Part shown: in pieces, positions 17,024-26,494 of the stretch
Position numbering within the stretch: the stretch's first letter is position 1
Layout: each line of letters begins with the position of its first letter
Assembly: GCA_027488985.1 (NCBI GenBank)
Contig: JAIYAR010000016.1
Location: forward strand, 123,874 to 187,873
Origin: Comamonadaceae bacterium
GTDB lineage: Bacteria > Pseudomonadota > Gammaproteobacteria > Burkholderiales > Burkholderiaceae_C
DNA: 64,000 nucleotides
Reading direction: 5' to 3'
Position numbers and translations under genes: made by a program
Notes under the pieces: generated by a model
What the model was told of the DNA's origin: nothing
Database searches by the model: none
Seen by the model: only the letters and a program-made list of their open reading frames with translations

Positions 17024-17053
17024 AAAAAATGCCCGCTTGCGCGGGCATTTTTT
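17024..17053. terminator. bidirectional terminator between oxidoreductase gene and tRNA-His
   Basis: AAAAAATGCCCGC-TTGC-GCGGGCATTTTTT hairpin; A and T runs on both sides allow use by either strand. Confidence 0.85.
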
Positions 17054-17059
17054 ATGTTT

Positions 17060-17136
17060 TGGGGTGGCTGATGGGGCTCGAACCCACGACAACAGGAATC
17101 ACAATCCTGGACTCTACCAACTGAGCTACAGCCACC
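17060..17136 (-). tRNA. tRNA-His (GTG)
   Basis: The minus strand folds as a cloverleaf: 5' GGTGGCTG pairs with CAGCCACC, the D arm is AGCTCAGTTGGTAGAG, the anticodon loop TTGTGAT gives GTG (His), the T arm contains GGTTCGAGCC, and CCA is encoded. The extra 5' G opposite C73 is typical of tRNA-His. It lies 37 bases after ppiD. Confidence 0.95.
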
Positions 17137-17173
17137 GTAGACAAAAATTATAACCTGAAAATTCCGGGCCCAA

Positions 17174-19096
17174 TCAATTCCCGGCAGTTTTGGCAGCACC
17201 AAGGGCAGGAACCTTGATCTGCACCTTGAAGCGCTGCTTCAAATTCTCGTAGTACGCGCCGCTCTCGGATGCAGCAACCCACTGCGCATATTGCGCTTGT
17301 TCCTGCCTGCCCTTGGCTTCTTCCACCGCATTGCGTGGCAACACTTTGTTGACACGTACCACCACATAACCTTGGCCACCTACATCGGCACCGGCAAAGC
17401 CCGGCAACTTGGCAGGGCTGACCTTCAAGGCAGCGTCAACCACCGCACCTGCCAGTCCTTGTGCTGCGTCGCGGGACACCGTAACCGCTGCCGGCATGGC
17501 CACAGCAGAAGGATTCGCTTGCAAGGCAGCCAGCTTTTCGCTGCCTTCTTTTTTGGCCTGCTCCAGCGCGCGACTCGCCACCAAACGTTCACGCACCTGA
17601 GCTTTCACCTCATTGAGAGCCAAGGGACGCGCCGGGCTATACCCCACAACTCGGGCTGAAACGAGCTGATTGCCTCCCAGTTCCAGTGCTTCGGTGTTGC
17701 GCTTTTTCTCCAAGGAGTCCGCGCTAAATACCGCTTCCAAGAACTTGGGATTCGCCAACGGGCCGGTGGCACCCGGCATAGGCTGACGCTGCACATTGGA
17801 AGCAGTTTTGACTTCCAGTTTCAAGCGATCAGCCACGGGCTTCAAGCTATCAGACTGCTCGTACACGCCGTTAGTGAAAGCCTCTGCCACTTCGGCGAAC
17901 TTGCGTTGGGCCAATTGGGCGCGCAACTCGGGCTCCAAGCTGGCACGGGCCTCTTCGAATGTAGGCTGCTTCGCACCCTTAACATCTGCCAGCTTGATGA
18001 TGTGAAAGCCGAAATCGGACTCCACCAAGTCACTGATCTCGCCCTTCTTCAAGGAGAAAGCTGCTTCTTCAAACGGTTTGACCATCGCGCCGCGGCCAAA
18101 GAAATCGAGATCGCCACCGCGGGGCGCTGAGCCTGCATCCTGGGAGTTCTTTTTGGCTACTTCGGAGAACGAATCAGGGGCCTTGCGCACTTGCGCCAGC
18201 AGAGTCGCCGCGCGCTCCTTTGCCTTGGCACGATCTGCTGCCGGCATGTCCATAGGAGCATTGATCAAAATGTGGCTCGCACGGCGTTCTTCTTTGGCAC
18301 TCAAGCGGCTGGCATTCTGCTCAAAGTAAGTCTTGAGGTCTGCTTCGTTTACCGACAGTGTCTTTTTGACAGCTTCCAAGTCCAGCACCACGTATTCCAC
18401 ATTGGCAGTTTCAGTGGACTGGAACAAGGCAGAGTTCGCTTGGAAGTAAGCCTCGATATCGGCATCTGACGGATTAATTTTGCTGGCGTAGTCTGCCGGG
18501 TTGAATCGCAAAACTTGCACCTCTCGGCGCTCAAAAAAGGCGTTCAGAGCCAAGTCTGAAAGGGCCTTGGGAGAAAAAGCAGTACCAGTCACAGCCGATT
18601 CCACTTGCATCAACGACAGGTCACGACGCACGCGCGCCTCAAAACCTTCCGGGGTCAACCCTTGGCTGGCTGCCAATTGACGATAACGCTCCATGTCCAA
18701 GGTGCCATCGGGTTTGCGCAAGCTGGCGATGGTGGGGTTCTGCTGCAGTTCCCGGGCAAGGCGGGCATTGCTGGTCGTCATGTGCGCGCTTTGCACAGCC
18801 TCTGCCATAACCTTTTCTCGAACCAATCGCTCCAGCGTGGTGTAACGCGCTTCTGCCGAGTCCAACAACTTGGGGTCCAGATTCGGAACGGAAGTACGCA
18901 GTCGATCCACCTCGTTTTTGTGGGCGAAGTCCCACTCTTCTTGTGTAATCTTGCTGTTGCCAATGGTTGCGACAGTTTCCCCGCTACCGCCCATGCTCTT
19001 GTAGCCGTCCACGCCGACCAGAACGAAGGCGGGAATGATCAGCAAGAACATGAGGAACATCAAGACCTTCGTGTGCTTGCGAACAAAATCAAACAT
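17174..19096 (-). CDS. ppiD: PpiD-like periplasmic peptidyl-prolyl isomerase
   Basis: The 640-residue protein has an N-terminal membrane anchor (VLMFLMFLLIIPAFVLVGV), a SurA-like chaperone region with repeated helical segments, and a parvulin domain near residues 265-370 (ASHILINAPMD; GGDLDFFGRGAMVKPFEEAA; SDFGFHIIKL). PpiD sits at the Sec translocon and assists folding of proteins entering the periplasm. The order hupB, tRNA, ppiD resembles the hupB-ppiD order of E. coli. A terminator separates it from tRNA-Val upstream. Confidence 0.94.
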   Translation of the reverse strand: MFDFVRKHTKVLMFLMFLLIIPAFVLVGVDGYKSMGGSGETVATIGNSKITQEEWDFAHKNEVDRLRTSVPNLDPKLLDSAEARYTTLERLVREKVMAEAVQSAHMTTSNARLARELQQNPTIASLRKPDGTLDMERYRQLAASQGLTPEGFEARVRRDLSLMQVESAVTGTAFSPKALSDLALNAFFERREVQVLRFNPADYASKINPSDADIEAYFQANSALFQSTETANVEYVVLDLEAVKKTLSVNEADLKTYFEQNASRLSAKEERRASHILINAPMDMPAADRAKAKERAATLLAQVRKAPDSFSEVAKKNSQDAGSAPRGGDLDFFGRGAMVKPFEEAAFSLKKGEISDLVESDFGFHIIKLADVKGAKQPTFEEARASLEPELRAQLAQRKFAEVAEAFTNGVYEQSDSLKPVADRLKLEVKTASNVQRQPMPGATGPLANPKFLEAVFSADSLEKKRNTEALELGGNQLVSARVVGYSPARPLALNEVKAQVRERLVASRALEQAKKEGSEKLAALQANPSAVAMPAAVTVSRDAAQGLAGAVVDAALKVSPAKLPGFAGADVGGQGYVVVRVNKVLPRNAVEEAKGRQEQAQYAQWVAASESGAYYENLKQRFKVQIKVPALGAAKTAGN

Positions 19097-19120
19097 GCGC
19101 TAACTCTCCATGTGAACAAC

Positions 19121-19148
19121 AAAAAAGGCGAACAATCTGTTCGCCTTT
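19121..19148 (-). terminator. terminator after tRNA-Val, before ppiD
   Basis: AAAGGCGAACAGATTGTTCG followed by CCTTTTTT on the minus strand forms a stem with a T run. It lies 12 bases past the tRNA. Confidence 0.8.
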
Positions 19149-19160
19149 GCTGGGTGGGGG

Positions 19161-19236
19161 TGGTGGGTGATGACGGGCTCGAACCGCCGACCTACGCCTT
19201 GTAAGGGCGCCGCTCTACCAACTGAGCTAATCACCC
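19161..19236 (-). tRNA. tRNA-Val (TAC)
   Basis: The minus strand begins GGGTGATTAGCTCAGTTGGT. The anticodon arm contains CCTTACAAGG with anticodon TAC (Val), the T arm has GGTTCGAGCC, and the acceptor end is TCACCC-A-CCA with CCA encoded. It lies 16 bases downstream of hupB and is probably co-transcribed with it. Confidence 0.95.
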
Positions 19237-19252
19237 CCCCGAAAACCGGATT

Positions 19253-19525
19253 TCAGTTCAGGGCATCTTTCAATGCTTTACCTGGACGGAATTTTGGAAC
19301 CTTGGCAGCTTTGATTTTAATCGCAGCGCCGGTGCGTGGATTGCGACCTGTGCGAGCAGCGCGCTTACCAACCGCAAATGTACCAAAACCCACGAGGGAC
19401 ACTGTGCCGCCTTTTTTTAATGTGGTCTTCACTGCGCCGATGGTGGATTCCAAAGCGCGTGTAGCAGCTGCTTTGGAAATGTCAGCGTGCTTAGCAATGT
19501 GCTCGATCAATTCTGTTTTATTCAC
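19253..19525 (-). CDS. hupB: DNA-binding protein HU-beta
   Basis: The 90-residue protein opens [20 protein letters not shown] and carries the HU signature [20 protein letters not shown] followed by TGAAIKI. HU is a nucleoid protein that bends DNA. It is the first gene of a hupB-tRNA-Val unit. The 246 bases up to pgsA hold its presumed promoter and one copy of a short downstream element (19676). Confidence 0.97.
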   Translation of the reverse strand: MNKTELIEHIAKHADISKAAATRALESTIGAVKTTLKKGGTVSLVGFGTFAVGKRAARTGRNPRTGAAIKIKAAKVPKFRPGKALKDALN

Positions 19526-19675
19526 AAGGACCCCTTAGTCGGAAGCGGAGTTAGACAATGTCTCTTCAAATTTCTGGCGTTTTGGTATCCGGGCGATCTG
19601 CGCACTACGCAAAACCTCGAATGGACCATCACGATGCGCCACCTGCTTTTGGAGCAGCGCGGAGGCGAATTCTAG

Positions 19676-19691
19676 ACGTAAATCCGCTCCC
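19676..19691 (-). repeat. short downstream element, copy 1
   Basis: On the minus strand AGCGGATTTACGTC lies about 80 bases past the pgsA stop codon. The same core occurs just after the stop of ilvB and, as AGCGGGTTAACATC, after bpt. Confidence 0.5.
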
Positions 19692-19771
19692 ATCCCGCGC
19701 TCTTCAAAGTTTTTTATTTGTGTGTGATTGTCAGACGGATACAGGTCGACAGATTGGCAATTCAGCGTTCT

Positions 19772-20347
19772 TTACTGGGCTCGCGCGCGTATCTCGGGCA
19801 GGGCTTTTTGCAGGTAGTACACCATGGACCATACGGTGAGCACCGCAGCGATCCAGATCAACCAAACACCCCACACACGGGTATCGATGAAACCCAACAG
19901 CATGCCGTCAAACAACAAAAATGGAATGGCCACCATCTGCACCACGGTCTTGAGTTTGCCGATCATGTGCACCGCCACACTCTTGCTGGCTCCGATCTGC
20001 GCCATCCACTCACGCAAAGCGGAGATAGCAATTTCACGGCCGATGATGATGAGCGCTACAAACACATCAGCACGCTGCAGGTGCACCAGCACCAGCACGC
20101 AAGCGCACACCAAAAACTTGTCGGCCACCGGGTCCAGGAAAGCGCCAAAAGACGAGGTCTGGTTCAGCTTGCGAGCCAGGTAACCATCCAGCCAATCCGT
20201 CAATGCAAACAACACAAACATGACAGTGGCGACGAGGTTCCGCTCATACGCGCTGGCCATGCTATCGGGCAGATAAAACACGCCCACGATGAGGGGGATC
20301 GCGAAAATTCGCGTCCAGGTCATGATGGTGGGGATGGTGGTAAACAT
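19772..20347 (-). CDS. pgsA: CDP-diacylglycerol-glycerol-3-phosphate 3-phosphatidyltransferase
   Basis: The 191-residue membrane enzyme has the CDP-alcohol phosphotransferase signature DWLDGYLARKLNQTSSFGAF followed by LDPVADK, with all three conserved Asp. It makes phosphatidylglycerol phosphate, the precursor of PG and cardiolipin. The reading frame is open further upstream into uvrC, but Met at 20347 (MFTTIPTIMTWTRI) gives the family's start. It lies 19 bases after uvrC; uvrC-pgsA order is common in proteobacteria. Confidence 0.95.
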   Translation of the reverse strand: MFTTIPTIMTWTRIFAIPLIVGVFYLPDSMASAYERNLVATVMFVLFALTDWLDGYLARKLNQTSSFGAFLDPVADKFLVCACVLVLVHLQRADVFVALIIIGREIAISALREWMAQIGASKSVAVHMIGKLKTVVQMVAIPFLLFDGMLLGFIDTRVWGVWLIWIAAVLTVWSMVYYLQKALPEIRARAQ

Positions 20348-20366
20348 GGTTCGATTGTGGCACGCC

Positions 20367-22337
20367 TTAGTGCAGCGCCCGGTAGATTTCCTCGGCGAGT
20401 TCACGCGATATACCGTCAACCGATGCAATGTCCTGCGCACTGGCCTGCTCCACCCCGCGCACGCCACCGAAACGCTGCAATAGCCTGGCGCGCCGCTTGG
20501 GGCCGATACCAGGAATCTCCTCCAACTTGCTGCCGCCGGTGCGCACCTTGGCCCGCGCAGCGCGCATGCCGGTAATCGCGAAGCGATGCGCCTCATCGCG
20601 GATCTGCGCCACCAGCATCAGGGCCGCTGAATCGGCACCCAGATAGACCTTTTCACGACCGTCGGCAAACACCAGTTCTTCGAGCCCGACCTTGCGGCCC
20701 TCGCCTTTTTCAACACCCACAATCAGCGACAGGTCCAGCCCCAAGCTCTCAAATACTTCCTTGGCCATGGACACCTGTCCTTTGCCGCCGTCCACCAACA
20801 CCAAGTCAGGCAGGCGCGCACTAGTGCTGGGCGCGGTGCCGCTGTGCTTGGCCTCCCGGATCGCCTCGGCAATCTTGCTGTAACGCCGCGTGAGCACTTG
20901 CCGCATGGCGGCATAGTCGTCTCCACCGGTGATACCGTCGATGTTGAAACGCCGGTACTCAGCGTTTTGCATCTTGTGCTGCTGAAAGACCACGCAAGAC
21001 GCCTGCGTAGCCTCGCCCGCGGTGTGCGAGATGTCAAAGCACTCGATGCGCAATTCGTCCAGATTCTCGAGTGCCAAGTCCAAGGCATCTGCGAGTGCTC
21101 GGGTGCGAGCCTGCTGCGAGCCCTCTTCGGCCAACAAGCGTGCCAGCTGCAAGCCGGCGTTGGTTTGAGCCATGTCCAGCCAGGCGCGCCGCTGCTCGCG
21201 CGGCTGATGAATCGCTGAGGCTTTCACGCCGGTTTGTTCTGCCAGCGCCTGCATCAGACCCTTGCTCACCGGTTCACTCACCACCAACACCGAGGGCATG
21301 GGCACCTGGATGTAGTGCTGGGCAATAAAGGCTTCGAGCACCTGCACTTCTACCGATGCTGTGGCCACGCCCTCTTCCGCGGACTCCATTTCCGAGGCGT
21401 CTTCCACATGCACAGGAAAATAAGGCCGGTCGCCCAGATGGCGGCCCCCACGCACCATGGCGAGGTTCACACACGCTTTGCCACCTTGCACCTTGACGGC
21501 CAGGATGTCTACATCCCGGTCCGACACGTTGTCCACCGACTGCTGGTGCAACACATTGGACAAAGCGGCGACCTGGTTGCGCAGCTCAGCCGCCTTCTCA
21601 AACTCCAGCCTCTCGGCATGCGCCATCATGCGGGACTCCAGCCCCCGCATCACATCCTGGGCTTCACCGCGAAGGAAGCGCTCGGCATTTGCCACATCCT
21701 GCGCGTAGTCCAGCGGCTGGATATGGCCGACGCACGGGCCCGAGCAGCGTTTGATCTGGTACAGCAAACAGGGCCGGGTGCGGTTCGCAAAAATCGAATC
21801 TTCGCAAGTGCGCAGCCGGAACACCTTCTGCATCAGCAATATGGCTTCCTTCACCGCCCACGCGCTGGGGTAGGGGCCAAAGTAGCGGTGCTTTTTTTCC
21901 ACCGCGCCGCGGTAGTAGGACACGCGGGCGAACTCCACCGGCTGTGGCGCGCGCGCCAGTGCGGCGGCATCGGCGGGAGCCATGTTCTTGGGTACCGGCG
22001 GGGTGCCGGTCATCTTCAAGTACGGGTAACTCTTGTCGTCCCTAAACAGGATGTTGTACTTGGGGTTCAGCGTTTTGATGAGGTTGTTTTCCAGCAGCAG
22101 CGCCTCCGCCTCAGAGCGCACCACGGTGGTCTCCATGCGAACGATCTTGCTCACCATGTGCCCGATGCGGGTGCCGCCATGGTTTTTCTGGAAATAGCTG
22201 CTGACCCGCTTTTTCAGGCTGATGGCCTTGCCCACGTAAAGCACCTGCCCGTCGGCATCAAAATAGCGGTACACGCCGGGCAGGGACGGGAGCGCCGCCA
22301 CTTCACGCAGCAACTCTTCAGGATGGGTATCACTCAT
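20367..22337 (-). CDS. uvrC: excinuclease ABC subunit C
   Basis: The 656-residue protein has an N-terminal GIY-YIG nuclease domain ([20 protein letters not shown]), a UVR motif near residue 240 ([20 protein letters not shown]), a C-terminal RNase H-like nuclease ([32 protein letters not shown]) and tandem helix-hairpin-helix motifs ([20 protein letters not shown]). It makes both incisions in nucleotide-excision repair. It diverges from earP. Confidence 0.97.
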   Translation of the reverse strand: MSDTHPEELLREVAALPSLPGVYRYFDADGQVLYVGKAISLKKRVSSYFQKNHGGTRIGHMVSKIVRMETTVVRSEAEALLLENNLIKTLNPKYNILFRDDKSYPYLKMTGTPPVPKNMAPADAAALARAPQPVEFARVSYYRGAVEKKHRYFGPYPSAWAVKEAILLMQKVFRLRTCEDSIFANRTRPCLLYQIKRCSGPCVGHIQPLDYAQDVANAERFLRGEAQDVMRGLESRMMAHAERLEFEKAAELRNQVAALSNVLHQQSVDNVSDRDVDILAVKVQGGKACVNLAMVRGGRHLGDRPYFPVHVEDASEMESAEEGVATASVEVQVLEAFIAQHYIQVPMPSVLVVSEPVSKGLMQALAEQTGVKASAIHQPREQRRAWLDMAQTNAGLQLARLLAEEGSQQARTRALADALDLALENLDELRIECFDISHTAGEATQASCVVFQQHKMQNAEYRRFNIDGITGGDDYAAMRQVLTRRYSKIAEAIREAKHSGTAPSTSARLPDLVLVDGGKGQVSMAKEVFESLGLDLSLIVGVEKGEGRKVGLEELVFADGREKVYLGADSAALMLVAQIRDEAHRFAITGMRAARAKVRTGGSKLEEIPGIGPKRRARLLQRFGGVRGVEQASAQDIASVDGISRELAEEIYRALH

Positions 22338-22385
22338 GGGGCGCTATTGTCGGCCCATGCAGCGCCCTTGTGCACAATCAGGCGC

Positions 22386-23594
22386 ATGCCCCCTTCACCA
22401 TCCAGCTCGCTACCCGCACTTCACTCCCCAGCCTCCGCACTGCAATGGGATGTGTTCTGCCAGGTCATCGACAATTTCGGCGACATCGGGGTGTGCTGGC
22501 GCTTGTGTGCGGGCCTTGCGCAACGCGGCCACACCGTGCGCCTCTGGGTGGATGACAGCAGCGCGCTGGACTGGATGGCCCCCGGAGCGCGCCAAGGCCT
22601 TTGGCCCGGCATCAGCGTGCGGGCATGGGAAGAAGCCGCGGACGCTGCCAAGCTGCGCGATCTCCCGCCCGCCGATGTGTGGATTGAAGGCTTCGGATGT
22701 CATATTGCTCCTGAATTTATAGCTGCTCGCGCAGATTTCATAAGCGCCACAGCCATAAATGACATCAAACCTCCGGTGTGGATCAATCTCGAATATCTGT
22801 CCGCCGAAGACTATGTGGAGCACTGCCACGCCCTGCCCTCACCGGTCATGCAAGGCCCTGCCAAAGGTTGGACCAAGCACTTTTACTACCCCGGCTTCAC
22901 CCAGGGGACCGGCGGCCTCTTGCGGGAGCCGGCCTTGGAAGCATGGCAACGCGGGCTGGACGACTCCTGGCGCGGCGCCTGGCTGGCCGACCATGGCGTG
23001 GCATGGTCTGGTGAGCGCCTGATCAGCCTCTTTTGCTATGAGCCGGCAGCCCTTGCGCAGGCCTTGGCCGACTGGATGCGCTCAGACACACCCGCTTTGC
23101 TTCTGGTGACGCCGGGGCGGGCAACGCATGCGCTTGCACAGGCGCTCCCCCAAGCAGAAGCCATGACCGGCAAGGCACCTCACAACAGCCCATTACGCCT
23201 TCACTACCTCGAAGCCTTGAGCCACCCCGAGTTCGACGCCCTGCTGCACTGCTGCGACCTCAACTTCGTTCGCGGAGAAGATTCACTGGTACGCGCACTC
23301 TGGGCTGGCCAACCGTTTGTCTGGCACATCTACCCCCAGGACGATGGCGCGCACGCCGACAAACTCGCCGCTTTCCTGGACTGTATGGGTGCCGATGCCA
23401 CCGTGCGCCAGTTCCATGCAACATGGAATGGACTACCGCCGATCCACAACGCCCAGGGCATGCAAACCACTCCGGACTGGGGCAGCTTGCCACTGGAAGC
23501 ATGGTATCAACAAGTACAAGGCTGGCGCGACCGGCTGCGCCGGCAGCCCGACTTGGTGAGCAGCCTAGTCAGTTTTGTGGAGAAAAGGCGATAA
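22386..23594 (+). CDS. earP: EF-P arginine rhamnosyltransferase EarP
   Basis: The 402-residue protein matches EarP (formerly DUF2331): WDVFCQVIDNFGDIGVCWRL, INLEYLSAEDYVEHCHALPS, and the donor-binding LNFVRGEDSLVRALWAGQPF followed by VWHIYPQDDGAH. EarP attaches rhamnose from dTDP-rhamnose to Arg32 of EF-P, needed for rescue of polyproline-stalled ribosomes. efp follows 118 bases downstream and has Arg at position 32. Although the frame runs far upstream, that part is antisense to uvrC; ATG 22386 is the plausible start. A palindromic-repeat copy encodes a segment near residues 107-122. Confidence 0.95.
   Translation: MPPSPSSSLPALHSPASALQWDVFCQVIDNFGDIGVCWRLCAGLAQRGHTVRLWVDDSSALDWMAPGARQGLWPGISVRAWEEAADAAKLRDLPPADVWIEGFGCHIAPEFIAARADFISATAINDIKPPVWINLEYLSAEDYVEHCHALPSPVMQGPAKGWTKHFYYPGFTQGTGGLLREPALEAWQRGLDDSWRGAWLADHGVAWSGERLISLFCYEPAALAQALADWMRSDTPALLLVTPGRATHALAQALPQAEAMTGKAPHNSPLRLHYLEALSHPEFDALLHCCDLNFVRGEDSLVRALWAGQPFVWHIYPQDDGAHADKLAAFLDCMGADATVRQFHATWNGLPPIHNAQGMQTTPDWGSLPLEAWYQQVQGWRDRLRRQPDLVSSLVSFVEKRR
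22703..22750. repeat. dispersed palindromic repeat inside earP
   Basis: ATTGCTCCTGAATTTATAGC followed by TGCTCGCGCAG is the core in the orientation opposite to that at 30320. It encodes HIAPEFIAARADFISATA in the EarP frame. Confidence 0.65.
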
Positions 23595-23712
23595 AATACG
23601 AGGCTTTGCTGAATTTGCCGCCTGAACTGCGTAGGTTTAAGGGGTGCAAATCATGCCCCGCCGCAGACTGCGGCCTACAGTCGCTGTACGCGACAAACGT
23701 CCTCGCAACCCT

Positions 23713-24267
23713 ATGAAAATCGCACAAGAAATCCGCGCCGGCAACGTGATCATGCACGGCAAAGACCCCATGGTCGTCTTGAAGACCGAATACAGCCGCG
23801 GCGGCCGCAACTCTGCCACCGTGCGCATGAAGCTCAAGAGCCTGATCGCCAACTTCGGTACCGAAGTGGTGTTCAAGGCCGACGACAAGATGGACCAGAT
23901 CATTCTGGACAAGAAGGATTGCACCTACTCCTACTTCGCGGATCCCCTGTATGTCTGGATGGATGCCGACTACAACCAGTACGAAGTCGAGTCCGAAAAC
24001 ATGGGCGACTCCCTGAACTACCTGGAAGACGGCATGACCGCCGAAGTGGTGTTCTACGAAGGCAAGGCCATCTCCGTCGAACTGCCCACCAGCGTGGAAC
24101 GCGAAATCACCTGGACTGAGCCCGCTGTGAAAGGTGATACCTCCGGCAAGGTGCTCAAGCCTGCCAAGATCGCCACCGGTTTCGAAATCGGCGTGCCGAT
24201 CTTCGTGGCCCAAGGCGACCGCGTTGAAATCGACACCCGTACGGGCGAATATCGCAAACGCGTCTAA
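23713..24267 (+). CDS. efp: translation elongation factor P
   Basis: The 184-residue protein opens [20 protein letters not shown] and has the KOW-like domain, the modification loop [10 protein letters not shown] with Arg32 at the tip, and the OB domains ending [14 protein letters not shown]. Arg32 rather than Lys34-type modification agrees with the adjacent earP. EF-P relieves ribosome stalling at consecutive prolines. The 118-base gap from earP may hold a separate promoter; no clear one was identified. A terminator follows. Confidence 0.97.
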   Translation: MKIAQEIRAGNVIMHGKDPMVVLKTEYSRGGRNSATVRMKLKSLIANFGTEVVFKADDKMDQIILDKKDCTYSYFADPLYVWMDADYNQYEVESENMGDSLNYLEDGMTAEVVFYEGKAISVELPTSVEREITWTEPAVKGDTSGKVLKPAKIATGFEIGVPIFVAQGDRVEIDTRTGEYRKRV

Positions 24268-24301
24268 ACCACGCGCTGCACAGGTCCTCTGGGGCCTCGT
24301 C

Positions 24302-24328
24302 AAAAAAGCTCCTTCGGGAGCTTTTTTT
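24302..24328. terminator. rho-independent terminator after efp
   Basis: AAAAAAGCTCC-TTC-GGGAGCTTTTTTT hairpin, 35 bases after the efp stop. Confidence 0.88.
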
Positions 24329-24404
24329 ATGGCCGCAAACAAGCTGCAAAAAACGGCACGTCTCTTGCCTTCAGAGTGCCACGAAACTGCCGCACAATGA
24401 AGCC

Positions 24405-25274
24405 ATGGAAAACACGCAAAACCTCAACGAAAGCCGTATCGCCAACGCCTGGGCGGACCTGCAAAACCACTCCGACCAAGGCGGCGATCTTGATCAGGAC
24501 GCCTATCGCCTCGCCTTTGCGGACCCTGAATTTTTGCTCCGCCGCGAGACGCGGGGCATCCGCATCCAACTCGAAATGCTCAAGCCCGACCTGGACCAAG
24601 CGGAGCAAGGCGTGGATAACACAGTAGTCGTATTCGGCAGCGCACGATTCCCCTCCCCCGAAGATGCCGAAGCGTTTGCTCAGGCCGCCGAGGTGTCGGG
24701 TGATGCGCAACAAATTGCCCTCGCCAAGCGCCATCTGCGCAACGCCAAGCATTACGACAACGCGCGCCTCTTTGCCCGTCTGGTAGCAGGCCATAGCGCC
24801 CGTAAACCCAAGGAAGAGCGCCTGTTCATCTGCACCGGCGGCGGCCCCGGCATCATGGAAGCGGCCAACCGGGGCGCCCACGAAATGGGTGCGCTGACCC
24901 CTGGCCTGAACATCACCCTGCCGCATGAGCAGCGGGCCAACCCCTACGTGACGCCGTCGCTGAGCTTCAAGTTCCACTACTTCGCCACCCGGAAGATGCA
25001 TTTCATGATGCGTGCCAAGGCACTGGTGGCGTTTCCCGGCGGCTTCGGCACCCTGGACGAGCTGTTTGAAGTGATCACGCTGGTGCAGACCAAAAAGGCC
25101 AAGCCGGTGCCCATCATCCTGTTCGGAACAGACTACTGGAAGCGCTTGATCAACATGGATGTGCTGGTGGAAGAAGGCGCCATCTCGCCCGAAGACCTGA
25201 ACCTGCTGCACTACACCGACGATCCGCAGGACGCCTGGGACACCATCCGCAATTTCTACGGACTGCCCGTGTGA
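24405..25274 (+). CDS. LOG family nucleotide 5'-monophosphate nucleosidase-like protein
   Basis: The 289-residue protein has the Rossmann-like LOG motifs GGGPGIMEAANRGAHEMG and PGGFGTLDELFEVIT. Proteins with these motifs, once called lysine decarboxylases, cleave nucleoside monophosphates into base and ribose 5-phosphate. The N-terminal 75 residues are an extension seen in longer family members. The last 19 bases overlap the convergent MFS gene. Confidence 0.88.
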   Translation: MENTQNLNESRIANAWADLQNHSDQGGDLDQDAYRLAFADPEFLLRRETRGIRIQLEMLKPDLDQAEQGVDNTVVVFGSARFPSPEDAEAFAQAAEVSGDAQQIALAKRHLRNAKHYDNARLFARLVAGHSARKPKEERLFICTGGGPGIMEAANRGAHEMGALTPGLNITLPHEQRANPYVTPSLSFKFHYFATRKMHFMMRAKALVAFPGGFGTLDELFEVITLVQTKKAKPVPIILFGTDYWKRLINMDVLVEEGAISPEDLNLLHYTDDPQDAWDTIRNFYGLPV

Positions 25275-26494
25275 GGTCCGGCACGCAGTCCCCAGGCTGC
25301 GTGTGATCCCAGCCCCACCAAGGCGCCCACGGTCCAAAAAACCACGGACACACCCACCACCACTCCCGCCGTGCCAAAGAGCATGGGCATGAGAACGCTG
25401 GAAAGATTGATGGTCATCAGCCGCAGCGCAATCGCTTGGCCGTGCATGGCATGCGGCGTGATCTGGTGCAGGGTGCTCATGATCATGGGTTGCACCGTTC
25501 CCAGCGCCAAGCCCAGCAGGACGGAACAGGCTCCCATGGCCCACGCGGTGGGCATCAGGGGGTAGACCGCAAACAAAATGGCGGTTGCTACCATGGCCGT
25601 CGTTACCACCGCCCACTCGCGCAACCGGGCAGCCAGCAAGGGCAAAAAGACGCGCACGACTGCGGCAGCCACCGCAAAAGCGCCGAGGATGGTTCCGATG
25701 ACCGAGGCGCTAAACCCGCGCTCATGCCCCAATACCGGCACCACAAAAGTGTGCACATCCCAGCAGCTGGAGAGCAACCAGTTCACCAGCAGCAAGCGGC
25801 GCATCGTCGGATCTTTGAGGAGCGGCCAGGCACTGAGGGTTGCCTCACCCGCCTGCGCCACGGGCTCTTGCTCGCGGGTGGCGCGCACACACCACCAGGC
25901 CAGCGATGGCAATAGCGCCATCAGGGCAAAAGCCGCCACAAAGCCGTTGCGGTCTGCCACCTGACCGCCCAACCAGACACCGGCATAGTCAATCAACAAA
26001 CCGGCTGCCACCGGCCCCAGAAAGTTGGATATCGCAGGGCCGATGGAAAGCCAGCTGAATACGCGACGCAAATCGGTGGCGTCCGCAGCGGCGCGCCCCA
26101 CATGGCGCTGCAAGGCAATGGCTGCGGCTCCGGTGGCGCCCCCCATCATCAAGGCGGAAAAACAAAGCACAACAAAGTGCGGATAGAGGGCTGCGGTACT
26201 GGCCCCGATGATGGATGCCACCACCGCCCATGACACCGGTTTGCGCAAGCCGTGCCGGTCAGCAAAGCGACCCGCAGGCAAGGCCAAAAACACCTGCGAT
26301 AAAGAAAAAAGCGCCAGTAGAAAGCCCACTGCCAAGGGCCCGTAGCCCTGCTGCAAGGCCCACAGCGGCGCAGCCAGCCGCATGCCGGCCATGCTGGCAT
26401 GCAGACACACGTGGCCACTGATCAGGCGCAGCAACGCCCAGGGACTCTGAGGAACACTAGTTGTGGAAGTGACCGGAGGGTGAACGCCGCTCAT
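25256..26494 (-). CDS. major facilitator superfamily transporter
   Basis: The 412-residue protein has about 12 hydrophobic segments and the MFS loop 2-3 signature GRFADRHGLRKP after the second helix. It is a cytoplasmic-membrane secondary transporter; the substrate cannot be inferred. ATG 26494 overlaps the rmuC stop as ATGA, so the two are translationally coupled. Its 3' end overlaps the convergent LOG gene. Confidence 0.85.
   Translation of the reverse strand: MSGVHPPVTSTTSVPQSPWALLRLISGHVCLHASMAGMRLAAPLWALQQGYGPLAVGFLLALFSLSQVFLALPAGRFADRHGLRKPVSWAVVASIIGASTAALYPHFVVLCFSALMMGGATGAAAIALQRHVGRAAADATDLRRVFSWLSIGPAISNFLGPVAAGLLIDYAGVWLGGQVADRNGFVAAFALMALLPSLAWWCVRATREQEPVAQAGEATLSAWPLLKDPTMRRLLLVNWLLSSCWDVHTFVVPVLGHERGFSASVIGTILGAFAVAAAVVRVFLPLLAARLREWAVVTTAMVATAILFAVYPLMPTAWAMGACSVLLGLALGTVQPMIMSTLHQITPHAMHGQAIALRLMTINLSSVLMPMLFGTAGVVVGVSVVFWTVGALVGLGSHAAWGLRAGPHTGSP

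Noticed and set aside
17825-17856. GCTATCAGACTGCTCGTACAC in ppiD, similar to the palindromic repeat
   Set aside because: Only parts of the core match and no arm is present; too weak to count as a copy.
21234-22385. 384-codon upstream extension of the earP frame
   Set aside because: It is antisense to uvrC; EarP proteins begin near the ATG at 22386.
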